Shown: positions 44,409-53,596 of the stretch, piece by piece
How positions within the stretch are numbered: the first letter of the stretch is position 1
Layout: the number at the start of each line of letters is the position of its first letter
Source of the DNA: Methylobacterium oryzae
GTDB lineage: Bacteria > Pseudomonadota > Alphaproteobacteria > Rhizobiales > Beijerinckiaceae
Reading direction: 5' to 3'
Length of the DNA: 64,000 nucleotides
Assembly (NCBI RefSeq): GCF_021398735.1
Contig: NZ_CP090349.1
Location: 2,114,501 to 2,178,500, forward strand
Translations under genes and position numbers: made by a program
Notes under the pieces: model-generated
Seen by the model: the letters and a program-made list of their open reading frames with translations, nothing else
What the model was told of the DNA's origin: nothing
Database searches by the model: none

Positions 44409-45173
44409 ATGCAGCAGGCGCTGATGCGGAAGCTGGAGAGCTTCGAGCCGTTGTCAGACCCGGCCCGGTGGGCCCTGAACCGCCTGGTGCTCAAGGCGCG
44501 GCAGGTGGGCGCGCGCCAGGATCTGATCCAGGAGGGCGACAAGCCCGAGAACGTGCTCCTCATCCTCGACGGCTTCGCCTGCCGCTACAAGGTCCTCCCG
44601 GACGGCCAGCGCCAGATCATGGCCCTGCTCGTGCCGGGCGACTTCTGCGACCTGAACGTCTTCATCCTCGACGAGATGGATCACGCCATCGGCACGATCT
44701 CGGCCTGCCAGGTCGTGGACATCCCGCGCCAGGCCATCGACGAGATCGCCAGGGAACACGCCAGCATCGCGCGCGCCTTCTGGTGGTGCTCGCTGGTCGA
44801 CGGCGCGGTCCTGCGCGAGTGGCTCGTCAACATCGGCGGCCGGCTCCCGCCTCAGCGCATCGCCCACCTGCTCTGCGAGCTTCTCATGCGCCTGGAGGCG
44901 GTGGGCCGCGTCACCGACAACGGCTACGCGTTCCCGCTCACCCAGACGCAGATCGCCGAGACGATGGGCCTGTCCGACGTGCACGTGAACCGGACGCTGC
45001 GGGATCTGCGCGCGGTCGGCCTGATCCACCTGAAGCGGCGGGTGCTGACCGTCCTCGACGTCGAGCGGCTCAAGGCCTATTGCGGCTTCACGCCGAACTA
45101 TCTGCACCTGCGCAACACGCGCTGGGGCCGGCGGCGCGACCTGAGCTGGCCCGGTCAGACCCAGGAGAGCTAG
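44409..45173 (+). CDS. Crp/Fnr-family regulator (paralogue 2)
   Basis: 254 aa. cNMP-type domain (LILDGFACRYKVLPDGQRQI) and HTH (LTQTQIAETMGLSDVHVNRT). Very similar to the product at 48698. A small conserved gene follows 3 nt after the stop, as with paralogue 3. The ligand is unknown and no Fnr Cys cluster is seen. Confidence 0.92.
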   Translation: MQQALMRKLESFEPLSDPARWALNRLVLKARQVGARQDLIQEGDKPENVLLILDGFACRYKVLPDGQRQIMALLVPGDFCDLNVFILDEMDHAIGTISACQVVDIPRQAIDEIAREHASIARAFWWCSLVDGAVLREWLVNIGGRLPPQRIAHLLCELLMRLEAVGRVTDNGYAFPLTQTQIAETMGLSDVHVNRTLRDLRAVGLIHLKRRVLTVLDVERLKAYCGFTPNYLHLRNTRWGRRRDLSWPGQTQES

Positions 45174-45176
45174 CCG

Positions 45177-45446
45177 ATGTCCGGGCGCAGCAACGTCGAG
45201 ACGCTGCTCGTGCTGAAGCGTCAGCCGATCACGGTCGATACCGGCAGCCTCGACCGCGACGGCGTGCTGTTGCTCGCCAACGGCCTGCTCGTGGCCGTGC
45301 TGGTGCGCCTCGACGCGCTCGAGCATGAGCATCCGGGATATTGGTTCCTGGAGGCAGGGTTCGGACGCCTCCAGGGCATGAGGGTGGATGCCTTCCCGAC
45401 TCTCGACCACGCGACGCGCTGGGTGCGCAAGCAGCTGATCCGGTGA
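45177..45446 (+). CDS. Small partner protein of the Crp/Fnr module (copy A)
   Basis: 89 aa from ATG 45177. The core shares LLVAVLVRLDA, EAGFGRLQGMR and DHATRWVRKQL with the protein at 48417. It looks like a small alpha/beta domain. In both places it is the gene just after a Crp/Fnr regulator. Function unknown; possible partner or target. Confidence 0.75.
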   Translation: MSGRSNVETLLVLKRQPITVDTGSLDRDGVLLLANGLLVAVLVRLDALEHEHPGYWFLEAGFGRLQGMRVDAFPTLDHATRWVRKQLIR

Positions 45447-45632
45447 CGCGCTCATCGCTGCGCGGGCCTGTCGATCCCTAGGACTGGACCGTCGCAGCCG
45501 TGACGACCGACGCCCGTGCCCGCCGGCGCATGGCGCCGGTGACGAACGGCGGGATCTCGAGAGCCGCTTGCGATCCCGTTAGGTCACCGGACACGACGGC
45601 ATCCCGTGACCTCGGTGATCCCAGCTCGCCCC

Positions 45633-45743
45633 TCATCCTGAGGTGCCGGAGCCGCAGCGCAGGCCTCGAAGGAGCCCTCCAGCCGGCCGTGCGATCCCCG
45701 AAGTCTTCCTTCAAGGCGGCTGAGACGCCGCACCTCAGGATGA
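45633..45743. repeat. Dispersed palindromic element
   Basis: tcatcctgaggtgc (45633-45646) is the exact reverse complement of gcacctcaggatga (45730-45743). The inner sequence includes gcgcaggcctcgaagga. Such flanked repeats are abundant in Rhizobiales intergenic DNA. It sits between the convergent genes ending at 45446 and 45918. The rest of 45447-45917 shows no gene. Confidence 0.65.
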
Positions 45744-45917
45744 AGCGGATGGGTGGGACGACCGGTCTCCGCAGGGGCCTGCCGCAGGAGCGCAATCCGA
45801 TCGGGCACGGCCCCGGACGGCCCTCGACAAGCCGGGTCGGCGCATCGGTCGTCGGGGGACGCCCAATCCTCGCTGGGCATCCCCCGGGTGCGAACGGAGC
45901 GCCGGGCTCCCGGGTCC

Positions 45918-46214
45918 TCAGCAATCCGCGTCGCCGGGCTTGATCACTTTGCCCTCCGGGGCCTTCGCCCGGTCGGCCGAGGGCTTCGTGTTCGCGCCGA
46001 CGTTGTTCATCGCCCCGACAGTACCAGGGGATTCGGACTTGGCGCCGGGTGTCACATTCGCGGTTGAGCCGCCATCGACGTTGGAGGAGGTATCCCCAGC
46101 TTGGCGTCCGGTGCTGTCAGTGGTGGTTCCGGTCGTGCACGGGGCGGCCGCGGCGAGGCCGGCCGAGAGGATTATCGCGGTGATCGCGCAGGTCAGGGTG
46201 GAGACGGTCTTCAT
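45918..46214 (-). CDS. Small exported protein, Thr/Ser/Gly-rich
   Basis: 98 aa. MKTVSTLTCAITAIILSAGL is a Sec signal. The mature part has TTGTTTDSTGRQAGDTSSNV and ends PGDADC with a terminal Cys. Low complexity, no domain. It is of the same type as the product at 32966. Confidence 0.65.
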   Translation of the reverse strand: MKTVSTLTCAITAIILSAGLAAAAPCTTGTTTDSTGRQAGDTSSNVDGGSTANVTPGAKSESPGTVGAMNNVGANTKPSADRAKAPEGKVIKPGDADC

Positions 46215-46406
46215 GGTGGATGCCTTCGGTTGGGGGGTTAGAGGAGGCGGTTGAGCGCGGAGACGACCGCAGGAACCGTCCGGACCGGGACCCGGACGAA
46301 AGCGGGCGGCGGCCGCGGAGCGGAATAGCCGCAGGACCGGGGCCGGTTTTGACCGGCTCCGGCCCTGGTCGAAGGTCGAGGCGTGGCTTGCCCCGCCCCG
46401 GTGGCC

Positions 46407-47387
46407 TCAGGCGCGACGCGGCGTCAGCGTCGGGGATCGGGTGACCGTCGGATCGACCGCGGAGCTGCGGCCGGCGAAGAAGGCGGCGAGCGCCCCGAAG
46501 ATCAGGGCGAGCGCCCCGAACAGCGCGCCCTGGGAGACCCGGCGCGCCGTAGCGTCGGCAACCTGCTTCGACTGCTCCTTGGCCGAGGCGAGGGTCTCCT
46601 TGAACTGCTGCGTGTACTGGCCAACCTGCGTCCGGGCCTGCTCGACCGGGATGTTCTGCGCCTTAGCGAGGGCGACGGCCGCCTTCTCCTGCGCGGCGGC
46701 CTGCTGGGCGCCGTCACCCGAGACGGCGGCGCGCATGGCGGTCACCGCTGTGTCCTTCAGGGCCGCCGGATCGGAGCCTGTATTGCTTCGGACGTTGGCC
46801 TCGATCCCCGAGAACGGGTCGGTGACCTTGGTCAACGACGGAGCGGCCGCCTGCGCAAGGGTGGAGACGGACCCGCCCGCGGCGTTGCCCATCCCGCCGA
46901 TGGCCGACGAGGCCGTGCCGAGGGCACCGCCCACGAGGCCGCTCGCCGCCGACGACAGCATGTACAGGACCACGAGGGTCGAGACCGCCCAGGCGAGGAG
47001 ACCGTGGTAGCCGGCGGTCGCGGTCGACGGCTTGCCCGAGAGCCGGCCGGCCAGGGCGCCGCCCGCCACCGCGGCGAGCACCCCGGAGACGACGAACCAG
47101 AGACCCGCACCGATGCCGATCGAGCTCGCCGCCGGGGTGCCGTCGCCCAGAGGATCCACCGTCGACAGGCCGATGCCGAGGCCGAGCATGTTCAGGATGA
47201 CCTGGGAGATCAGCCCGACCGTCGCGCCGGCGAGGACCGCGCCCCAGGAAACCGAGTGCAGCATCATCGTGCGCATGTCCTCGGCCGGCGTGACCGTGCT
47301 GCCCTGCGACAGGTCGCGGTCGAGCCCGGTCCGGTCCGGGATGGGGCGGCCTGTCGCGGCAAGGGTGTTATCGGTGACGGTAGCCAT
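46407..47387 (-). CDS. Multi-pass membrane protein (PhnA-like type), stress-associated
   Basis: 326 aa from ATG 47387. Hydrophobic segments near residues 40-65, 85-110, 125-150 and at the C-terminus (LFGALALIFGALAAFFAGRS). Between them is a helical polar part (QQFKETLASAKEQSKQVADA) that could be coiled coil. The annotation PhnA-like is used for such proteins in this genus. The true role is unknown. It is 52 nt after the GlsB-type gene, same strand. Confidence 0.75.
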   Translation of the reverse strand: MATVTDNTLAATGRPIPDRTGLDRDLSQGSTVTPAEDMRTMMLHSVSWGAVLAGATVGLISQVILNMLGLGIGLSTVDPLGDGTPAASSIGIGAGLWFVVSGVLAAVAGGALAGRLSGKPSTATAGYHGLLAWAVSTLVVLYMLSSAASGLVGGALGTASSAIGGMGNAAGGSVSTLAQAAAPSLTKVTDPFSGIEANVRSNTGSDPAALKDTAVTAMRAAVSGDGAQQAAAQEKAAVALAKAQNIPVEQARTQVGQYTQQFKETLASAKEQSKQVADATARRVSQGALFGALALIFGALAAFFAGRSSAVDPTVTRSPTLTPRRA

Positions 47388-47439
47388 GGTGAGTCTCCGA
47401 GAATTGCGCGTTGTAGAGGAACGGGGCAGCCGGACCGGA

Positions 47440-47700
47440 TCAGACGATCCGACCGCGTCCCGCGAGGGCGTGGTAGAGCCACAGCACGACGACGGCCCCG
47501 ACGACCGCGACGAGCAGGCTGTAGAGGTTGAGGCCCGAGACGCCGGGTTGGCCGAACTGCTCGAACAGGAAGCCGCCGACCACGGCGCCGACCACGCCGA
47601 GCAGGACATCGACGAGCACGCCCTGGCCGGTGTTGTTGACGATCCGGCTCGCGATGAAGCCAGCGATCAGGCCGAGGACGATCCAGGCGAGGACAGACAT
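47440..47700 (-). CDS. GlsB/YeaQ/YmgE-family stress membrane protein
   Basis: 86 aa with three hydrophobic segments: LAWIVLGLIAGFIASRIV, LLGVVGAVVGGFLFEQF and SLLVAVVGAVVVLWLYHAL. The glycine pattern is typical of transglycosylase-associated/YeaQ proteins. These small inner-membrane proteins respond to stress. It precedes the multi-pass gene. Confidence 0.92.
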   Translation of the reverse strand: MSVLAWIVLGLIAGFIASRIVNNTGQGVLVDVLLGVVGAVVGGFLFEQFGQPGVSGLNLYSLLVAVVGAVVVLWLYHALAGRGRIV

Positions 47701-48416
47701 GGGCGGCTCCGGTTCGACGCGTGCGTCAGGGTTCCGGCGCCGGGGCAGCGCCGATGGAGGCTAGGTCTCCACGCCGTGCGAAGCTGGCCGCCGAGGTGCG
47801 AGCGCGGCGCCGCCGGGATGGTTTGGCCGATCGTACCGATGACTGCTCGATCAGGTCACAGGCTTGGGCGCTCGACGGAACCGCATCGCCCGCGGCCCGA
47901 TGTAACGTCCCGGTCGCCATCCGAGCAGGCGGCTGGGTGCCAGCATCGAGCCGGGTGCGATTGTTCAATGGTGTCGCCCAGTCGAATGTTCCGATGATAA
48001 ACATTAAATCATCAAGGCCGAGCAAATCGACTTATTTATGTTTCTTTTGGATGGAATGATCACAAAATCCATCAAATGTTGTCTCTTCTTCGACTTGGCG
48101 TCTTCTGGCTGGGCACATCACGCTGCCGTCGCGTCTGAGTTGCCGGCGCCGGTGTCCAGGCACTCGCGGTCAGAAGCCTGCGGCAGCGCGCGGCGGCACG
48201 TTTCGGACTGTCGGATCGCCGGCCGACGGCCGTGCGCCCGGGACGTTGACGACCGCGACGCGCGGGAGGCGGCACCATCGCCTGCGGATCACCCCACAGC
48301 CATGACGGGAACGGGCGATCGGAGAGGCGTGCAACTCGTCGCGGATCGGGCTCCCAGCCTATCGGTCTTCGGCAAGACGGGCTGGTTCCGTGCGGCGACG
48401 GCCAGTCGCGAACCTG
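47701..48416. other. Long intergenic region with an AT-rich inverted repeat
   Basis: About 716 nt, no gene supported. At 47993-48013, gatgat and atcatc form an inverted repeat around 9 nt (aaacattaa). The stretch 47985-48075 is strikingly AT-rich. Possible promoter or operator region. Confidence 0.4.
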
Positions 48417-48695
48417 TCAGGTCTCGCCGTGCGATCCGCGCAGGCGCCGCCGGATCCAGCGCGTTGCATCTTGAAGGGTGTCGAACACGGGGGCGCGCAC
48501 ACCCGCCAGCCGCCCCAGCCCGGCTTCCATGTGCCAAGCCCCAGGACGCGTGTGCCAGGACGCATCAAGGCGGACCAGAACCGCCACGAGCAGCCCGTTG
48601 ACCAGCACCAGCATGCCGGCCTGATCCGGGCTGCGCGTATCGACGGAAATGGATTGGAGGACGACCAGGGGCTCGACGTTGTCCTGGTCCGCCAA
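48417..48695 (-). CDS. Small partner protein of the Crp/Fnr module (copy B)
   Basis: 92 aa, homologous to copy A at 45177: LLVAVLVRLDA, EAGLGRLAGVR and DATRWIRRRL are shared. It starts 2 nt after the stop of the Crp/Fnr paralogue 3 gene. Function unknown. Confidence 0.75.
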   Translation of the reverse strand: MADQDNVEPLVVLQSISVDTRSPDQAGMLVLVNGLLVAVLVRLDASWHTRPGAWHMEAGLGRLAGVRAPVFDTLQDATRWIRRRLRGSHGET

Positions 48696-48697
48696 CT

Positions 48698-49462
48698 CTA
48701 CCCGCCCTGGACGCTACTCAGCCACGGCACCTGCCGGCGGCTACTCCAACGCGCGTTCCTGAGGTGGAGGTAATTGGGATTGAACCCACAGTACGCTTTG
48801 AGCTGATCCACGTCCAGGATTGTCAGGATCCGGTGCTTCAGCGTGATAAGTTGAAGCCCGCGCAACTCCCGCAGCGTGCGGCTGACCTGCACGTCCGACA
48901 GGCCCATCGTGTCGGCGACATCGGTCTGGGTGAACGGGAACGCGTAGCTGTTGTCGGTGACGCGTCCCACCGCGTCCAGGCGCAGCAACAGCTCGCAGAA
49001 CAGGTGCGCGATCCGCTGGTCGGCCTGACGGCTGCCGATGTTGACCAGCCACTCGCGCAGCACGGCCTCATCCACGAGGGCGCACCACATCAAGGCCCGT
49101 GTCACCTGCGGGTGGTGCGCCGTGATCTCCTCGATGGCGTGCCGGGGGATCTCGACCACGTGGCAGGGCGAGATCGTGCCGATGGTGTGATCCATCTGGT
49201 CGAGGATGAACACGTTCAGGTCGCAGAAGTCGCCGGGCACGAAGAAGGCCATGATCTGGCGCTGGCCGTCCTGCAGGACCTTGTAGCGGCAGGCAAAGCC
49301 GTCGAGGATGAGATGCACGTTGCCGGGGACGTCGCCTTCCTGGATCAGGTCCGTCCGCGCGCCCACCTGCCGCACCCGCGGGGCGAACGCCCGCAGAGCC
49401 GCGCGATCCGCGTCGGTGAGGTCCTCGAAACTCTCAAGCTTGCGGATCAGCGCATCTTGCAT
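48698..49462 (-). CDS. Crp/Fnr-family regulator (paralogue 3)
   Basis: 254 aa. LILDGFACRYKVLQDGQRQI and the HTH TQTDVADTMGLSDVQVSRTL. Very close to the product at 44409 across its length. Followed at once by the small partner gene. A hairpin with a T-tract lies upstream on the same strand (49517-49540). Confidence 0.92.
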   Translation of the reverse strand: MQDALIRKLESFEDLTDADRAALRAFAPRVRQVGARTDLIQEGDVPGNVHLILDGFACRYKVLQDGQRQIMAFFVPGDFCDLNVFILDQMDHTIGTISPCHVVEIPRHAIEEITAHHPQVTRALMWCALVDEAVLREWLVNIGSRQADQRIAHLFCELLLRLDAVGRVTDNSYAFPFTQTDVADTMGLSDVQVSRTLRELRGLQLITLKHRILTILDVDQLKAYCGFNPNYLHLRNARWSSRRQVPWLSSVQGG

Positions 49463-50112
49463 TGGATCACAACGGCGAAGGGCGATCGATGATCCTTACG
49501 TCGAATTTAAGACAAAAATCCCCGTCATAGGACGGGATTTGGTGACTAGCAGCAGGTAAGTGGCTGATGCCGCATGGCTGTTCTCACCAGGATACGCCGG
49601 AACGGAGCCGCAGAGTACTGCTTTTGTCCCGCCGACTACGCGGACGCGGCGCCGGTCTGCGCGAACGGTGCGGTGGCACGGGCCGGCGATCCGCCCGGGA
49701 ACCCGGAGGTCGCCGACGGCCTGCCGGCAGGCGGCCCGATCCTGAGTTCGACGGCACATACGGCACCTGCGGGCCGAACGACGCGCCGGATAGGATCCTC
49801 GTAATCACCCGCAAGCTCTGCAGAAACAGCCGCTGAGCGCGTCCCGCCCGTGTCGGCGTGAGCCGGACCACGCCGGGCGCGACGACGGGAATGTCGGAAG
49901 CGACGCAGATGGCATCCCCGGCGGCAGGCGCCTTCCCCGCGACACAATCGCCGTGACGGCACCTTACCGGACCGTCCACGGTTGTACCATCGATAGGGTC
50001 CCCGGGGCCGTCGTCGTCCTGGACGCAAGGCGCGACGCGCCACACGGCGCTCAGGGGAGATGATCGAGTACCGGGTCCAGACGAGAACGAGCCCGGGGCG
50101 GGCGACCTGCGG
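49463..50112. other. Intergenic region, no gene seen
   Basis: About 650 nt. Apart from the hairpin at 49517-49540 there is no supported feature. The first 100 nt is AT-richer. Confidence 0.4.
49517..49540 (-). terminator. Hairpin with T-tract upstream of Crp/Fnr paralogue 3
   Basis: cccgtc (49521-49526) pairs with gacggg (49531-49536); on the minus strand it is followed by gattttt. It ends ~55 nt before the regulator start, so it could be the terminator of an upstream transcript or an attenuator of the regulator. Confidence 0.45.
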
Positions 50113-51225
50113 TTGCTAAGGGCCGCGATCGAGGCGACGAGCGAAGCCATCCTCATCACCACGGCCGACCTCGACGAGCCCGGACCGAGCATCGTCTTCG
50201 CCAACCCGGCCTTCACGCGCCTGACCGGCTACACGGCCCACGATGTGACCGGACGCAGCCCCCGCTTCCTGCGAGGCCCGCAGACCGACCGCGCCACGCT
50301 GGACCGGATCGGCGCCGCGTTGTCAGCCGGGGAAGCCTTCCAGGGCGAGGCGCTCAACTACCGGAAGGACGGATCGGCCTACACCGTCGAGTGGCTTATC
50401 ACGCCGGTCAGGAACGCGCAGGGGCGCATCATTCATTGAGTCTCGGTCCAGCGCGACGTCACCGAGCGCCGCGCCTACGAGCACCAGCAGGCGCTGATGG
50501 TACGCGAGCTCCACCATCGGGTGAAGAACACGCTCGCCACCGTGCAGGCGGTCTTGAACGCAACCCTGCGCTCGGCCGTCTCCCTGCCGGAATTCGGTCG
50601 CGCCTTCTCGGGCGGATCATGTCGCTCGCACGGACGCACGCGCTGATCACCCAGGACCAGGCAACAGGTCGCCTCTTTCGAGGACCTGCTGCGGGCCGAG
50701 CTCGATCGCGATCGAGAGGATGGCCGTATCGCGCTTCGGGGGCCGGGCGTGAAGCTTCTCTCGGAGCTCGCGGTCCCGGTGAGCATGGCGTTGCACGAGC
50801 TGACCACGAACGCGCTCCGCCACGGGGCGCTGGCACATCCGAGCGGACGGGTCGCGGTGACCTGGGCGGTCGAGGACGGAGCGGCAGGTCGGTGCCTGTC
50901 CTGGACCTGGGACGAGCATGACGGTCCACCGCCGGCGCTGCCGACCCGCGAAGGTTTCGGCTCCCGGCTGCTCAACAAGATCCTGGCTGCGCAGACGGCG
51001 GCCGCCGTCGAAGTCGCCTTGGCCGCCGACGGCCTGCGGGTGCATGTCCGGATGCCGCTCGAACGCCGCCCGTGGGCGGCCTGCGCGCGCGAAGGGATTG
51101 CGGGCGGAAAGGACGAAGCGCCCTGGCTATCTGACCGACGCCAGCCCACGCTTCACTCCAAACCGAGCCGCGGCCGCGGGCTCGATTGCGGCCACAGGCG
51201 GATGGAATCGCGCGCGGCGGTCTGA
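50113..51225 (+). pseudogene. PAS-HWE/HisKA_2 sensor histidine kinase, degraded
   Basis: The PAS part reads IVFANPAFTRLTGYTAHDVT and GRSPRFLRGPQT, with the flavin Cys of true LOV domains absent. At 50437-50439 TGA replaces the Trp codon expected in IIHWVSVQRDVTER. The kinase box ELHHRVKNTLATVQAV follows in the same frame. The frame is lost near 50605 (a missing C before GRIMSLARTHALIT) and restored near 50665 before QQVASFEDLLRAEL. The ATP part, MALHELTTNALRHGAL, is intact. One nonsense and two compensating frameshifts mean it is not functional. The start may lie upstream. Confidence 0.75.
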
Positions 51226-51239
51226 CGGTCGCGTCGGGT

Positions 51240-51602
51240 TGCCTCTCATCATCATCCGCGTGCGGGGCCGCTCCCATGAGAGCGCGCAGGGTAGCGGTGA
51301 GGTCCGCCATGCTGTGGCTGCCCTTCCGCAGGATTCGGTCGGCCTTGCCGCCGAGCCGCCGTCACGTCCTTGGCGGTCAACACGACGACCGGGATGTCGC
51401 GCCAGTCCGACCGCGCCCGAAGCTCCCTCAGGAAGCCGAAGCCGTCCAGCTCGGGCATCATCAAGTCGAGCAGCACGAGCCCGGGCTTGCCAGCGGAGAC
51501 CGCTTCGAGGCCCGCTCCGCCGTTCTCGGCCGTGGTCACGCGCCAGCCCTCGCGGGTCAGCAGCGTAGTCTTGCGTGCGCACACGGCGGAGTCGTCGTGG
51601 GC
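51240..51602 (-). pseudogene. Response regulator receiver, truncated and frameshifted
   Basis: The frame begins with DDSAVCARKTTLLTREGWRV at the IS630 fragment border, so only the first ~8 residues of the receiver are lost. The phospho-acceptor is in LVLLDLMMPELDGFGFL, and VVVLTAKD the Thr/Lys region. A small deletion near 51360 changes frame into GGKADRILRKGSHSMADL, the expected C-terminal part. It lies beside the kinase pseudogene on the opposite strand. Its true end is unclear. Confidence 0.7.
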
Positions 51603-52263
51603 TGACCCGGCTTCATCGGCAACGGGTCCTGCGTTCGGATGAGCGCCTGGATCTGCGACTTCTCATCGACGGAGAGCACCACGGCATGAGCCGGTGGATC
51701 GACGTAGAGCCCGACCACATCGCGCAGTTTGGCGGCGAAGGCTGGGTCGGTAGAAAGCTTGAACTGTCGCACCCGATGTGGCTGCAGGCCGTGCCCGCGC
51801 CAGATCCGCTGCACCGACGAGACGCTGATGGATGCGGCCTGGGCCATGGCAGCCGCGGTCCAATGCGTGGTCTCACCGGGCGGATTAGCCTGGGTCAGGG
51901 CCACCACGCGCGCCGCCACCTCCGGGCCGAGGGGCGGGATGCGGGCTGGCCGTGTCTTGTTGCGAAGGAGTCCATCGAGGCCCTCCTGTGCGAAGCGCTC
52001 CTGCCAGCGCCAGACCGCGGTCTTGGACACGCCCGCCTCACGCATGATCGCATGAGTACCCAGACCATCGGAGCTCAGCAGCACGATGCGAGCGCGCCAG
52101 ACATGCTTCTGGGGCGTGTTCCGGTCAGCCACGAGGACTTCGAGCCGAAGGCGAACCGAGGCGGGAAGCGTGAAGGAGATGCCGCTGCGCATCCCGCCAG
52201 ACTCGCAGGACACAGCCCAAACCGAAACCCGAGACGGACTCAACCGTCAGGTTTCGACCACTA
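51603..52263 (-). mobile_element. IS630-type element, 3' part missing
   Basis: The transposase from ATG 52192 has the N-terminal HTH region (VSKTAVWRWQERFAQEGLDG), a second HTH, and the first catalytic Asp region (VVLSVDEKSQIQALIRTQDP). It stops in PLPMKPGQ, where the rest of the DDE domain should follow, and merges with the receiver pseudogene. Only the first of three acidic residues remains, so it is inactive. The element probably carried a deletion into the response regulator. Confidence 0.8.
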
Positions 52264-53418
52264 GTTCTTCGGGATTTTCTCTTTGCCCTTGCCAGGGTTC
52301 GAGGTGTTGACGAGCTCGGGTGACTTCTGCGCGCGTAAGGTCTCCGCCTGGGCCTTCGTGTCGATCCGCTTGGTGCGCGTGAACGGCTCCAGCTTCACGG
52401 CAGCGCCGGTCTGGATTGCCTGCACGATCCCTTCGAGCACGCGTACGTCCGCATATCCCTCTTCGGCGTCCGGCTCAGGATCCTTGTCGTTCAGGATGCA
52501 ATCGGAGAAGTAGTGCAGCTCGCCACCGAAATGGTCGGTGTTCTCGAATCTCTCGTGGCGTTTGCTCTCGCCCAGCGTGACGGTGTGCTCCAGCGGCTTG
52601 CCGTACATGTAGCCGGGGTTCATCTCGACGCTGCCCTTCGTGCCCACCACCGCGTATGTGTCGAGCGCGTTGCCGTAGTAGGACAGCACGAACTGCGCGA
52701 GCCGGTTACCCGGGAAGCGCAGCGTCACCGCCACGGTGTCGTCGAAGTCGCCGAGGCCGGCCTCCGGGTGGCGCACGCCGACGGCCGAGACCACCTCGCT
52801 CGGCTCGTCGCCGAACACGTAGCGAGCGGCGTTCAATGGGTATGGGCCCATGTCGAAGATCGGCCCTGCCCCGACGCCGTTCCTGGCCCGGTGGTTTTCG
52901 GGCGAGACCATCTGAGTGAATGTCGAGGTGAAGGTCAGGAGCTCGCCTAGCTGGCCCGACCGGACCAGGTCGATGGTGGCGAGCGTCGCGGGTTCGAAGT
53001 GCAGCCGGTAGGCCACCATCAGCTTGGCCGAGGAGCCCTTGGCCGCCTCCAGGATCTCGCGGCACTTCTCGGTGGAGACCTCCAGCGGCTTCTCCACCAG
53101 TACATGGATGCCGGCCTTCAGAGCGGGGATGGCGAACTCTGCATGGCGCCAGTTTGGGGTGGCGAGGTAGATCGCGTCGATCTTGCCTGAGGCCAGGAGT
53201 TCGTCGAAACGCTCGTAGCCGTAGCTGTCGGTGACGCCGTACTGCTTACCGACGCCGTGCGCCTTCTCCGGGTCGCCCGTGACGAACGCGACCACCTCCG
53301 AGTTGCCGGTATGGGCCACCCCAGGCAGCATGGCTTCCTGGGTGATGTCGCCCAGCGCGACGAAGGCGTAGCGGACCTTCTTGGCAGAGGTCAGCCCGAG
53401 GGCGGAAGCGAGGCTCAT
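52261..53418 (-). CDS. Gfo/Idh/MocA-family oxidoreductase (glucose-fructose oxidoreductase-like)
   Basis: 385 aa. N-terminal Rossmann region KVRYAFVALGDITQEAMLPG; EKPLEVSTEK supplies the catalytic Lys; VAYRLHFEPAT and GPIFDMGPYPLNAARYVFGD are also typical. Such enzymes oxidise sugars or polyols with NAD(P). It ends with a Lys-rich tail (GKGKEKIPKN). Substrate unknown. The stop abuts the IS630 fragment. Confidence 0.9.
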   Translation of the reverse strand: MSLASALGLTSAKKVRYAFVALGDITQEAMLPGVAHTGNSEVVAFVTGDPEKAHGVGKQYGVTDSYGYERFDELLASGKIDAIYLATPNWRHAEFAIPALKAGIHVLVEKPLEVSTEKCREILEAAKGSSAKLMVAYRLHFEPATLATIDLVRSGQLGELLTFTSTFTQMVSPENHRARNGVGAGPIFDMGPYPLNAARYVFGDEPSEVVSAVGVRHPEAGLGDFDDTVAVTLRFPGNRLAQFVLSYYGNALDTYAVVGTKGSVEMNPGYMYGKPLEHTVTLGESKRHERFENTDHFGGELHYFSDCILNDKDPEPDAEEGYADVRVLEGIVQAIQTGAAVKLEPFTRTKRIDTKAQAETLRAQKSPELVNTSNPGKGKEKIPKN

Positions 53419-53596
53419 GCGGGGTCCGGTTCATGTCTGTCGGAAGGTGGGTTCCGGACCGCAGGCAATCCGGATGCTGAGGCCAACCCGATCCAAGCCG
53501 CCTTTGTTGCGGCGGTAGGGCGCTGCCCGCCTTGAACCGGAATGACGTTGCGGATGCGTGGTGACATCCATGTCCGTGAGAACGTTTCGTTAACGT

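Noticed and set aside
35073..49462. Oxygen-sensing Fnr proteins
   Set aside because: None of the three Crp/Fnr paralogues has the N-terminal four-Cys cluster needed for an iron-sulfur centre.
50113..50439. LOV blue-light domain
   Set aside because: The motif reads GRSPRFLRGP, without the flavin-binding Cys of GRNCRFLQ; so it is an ordinary PAS domain.
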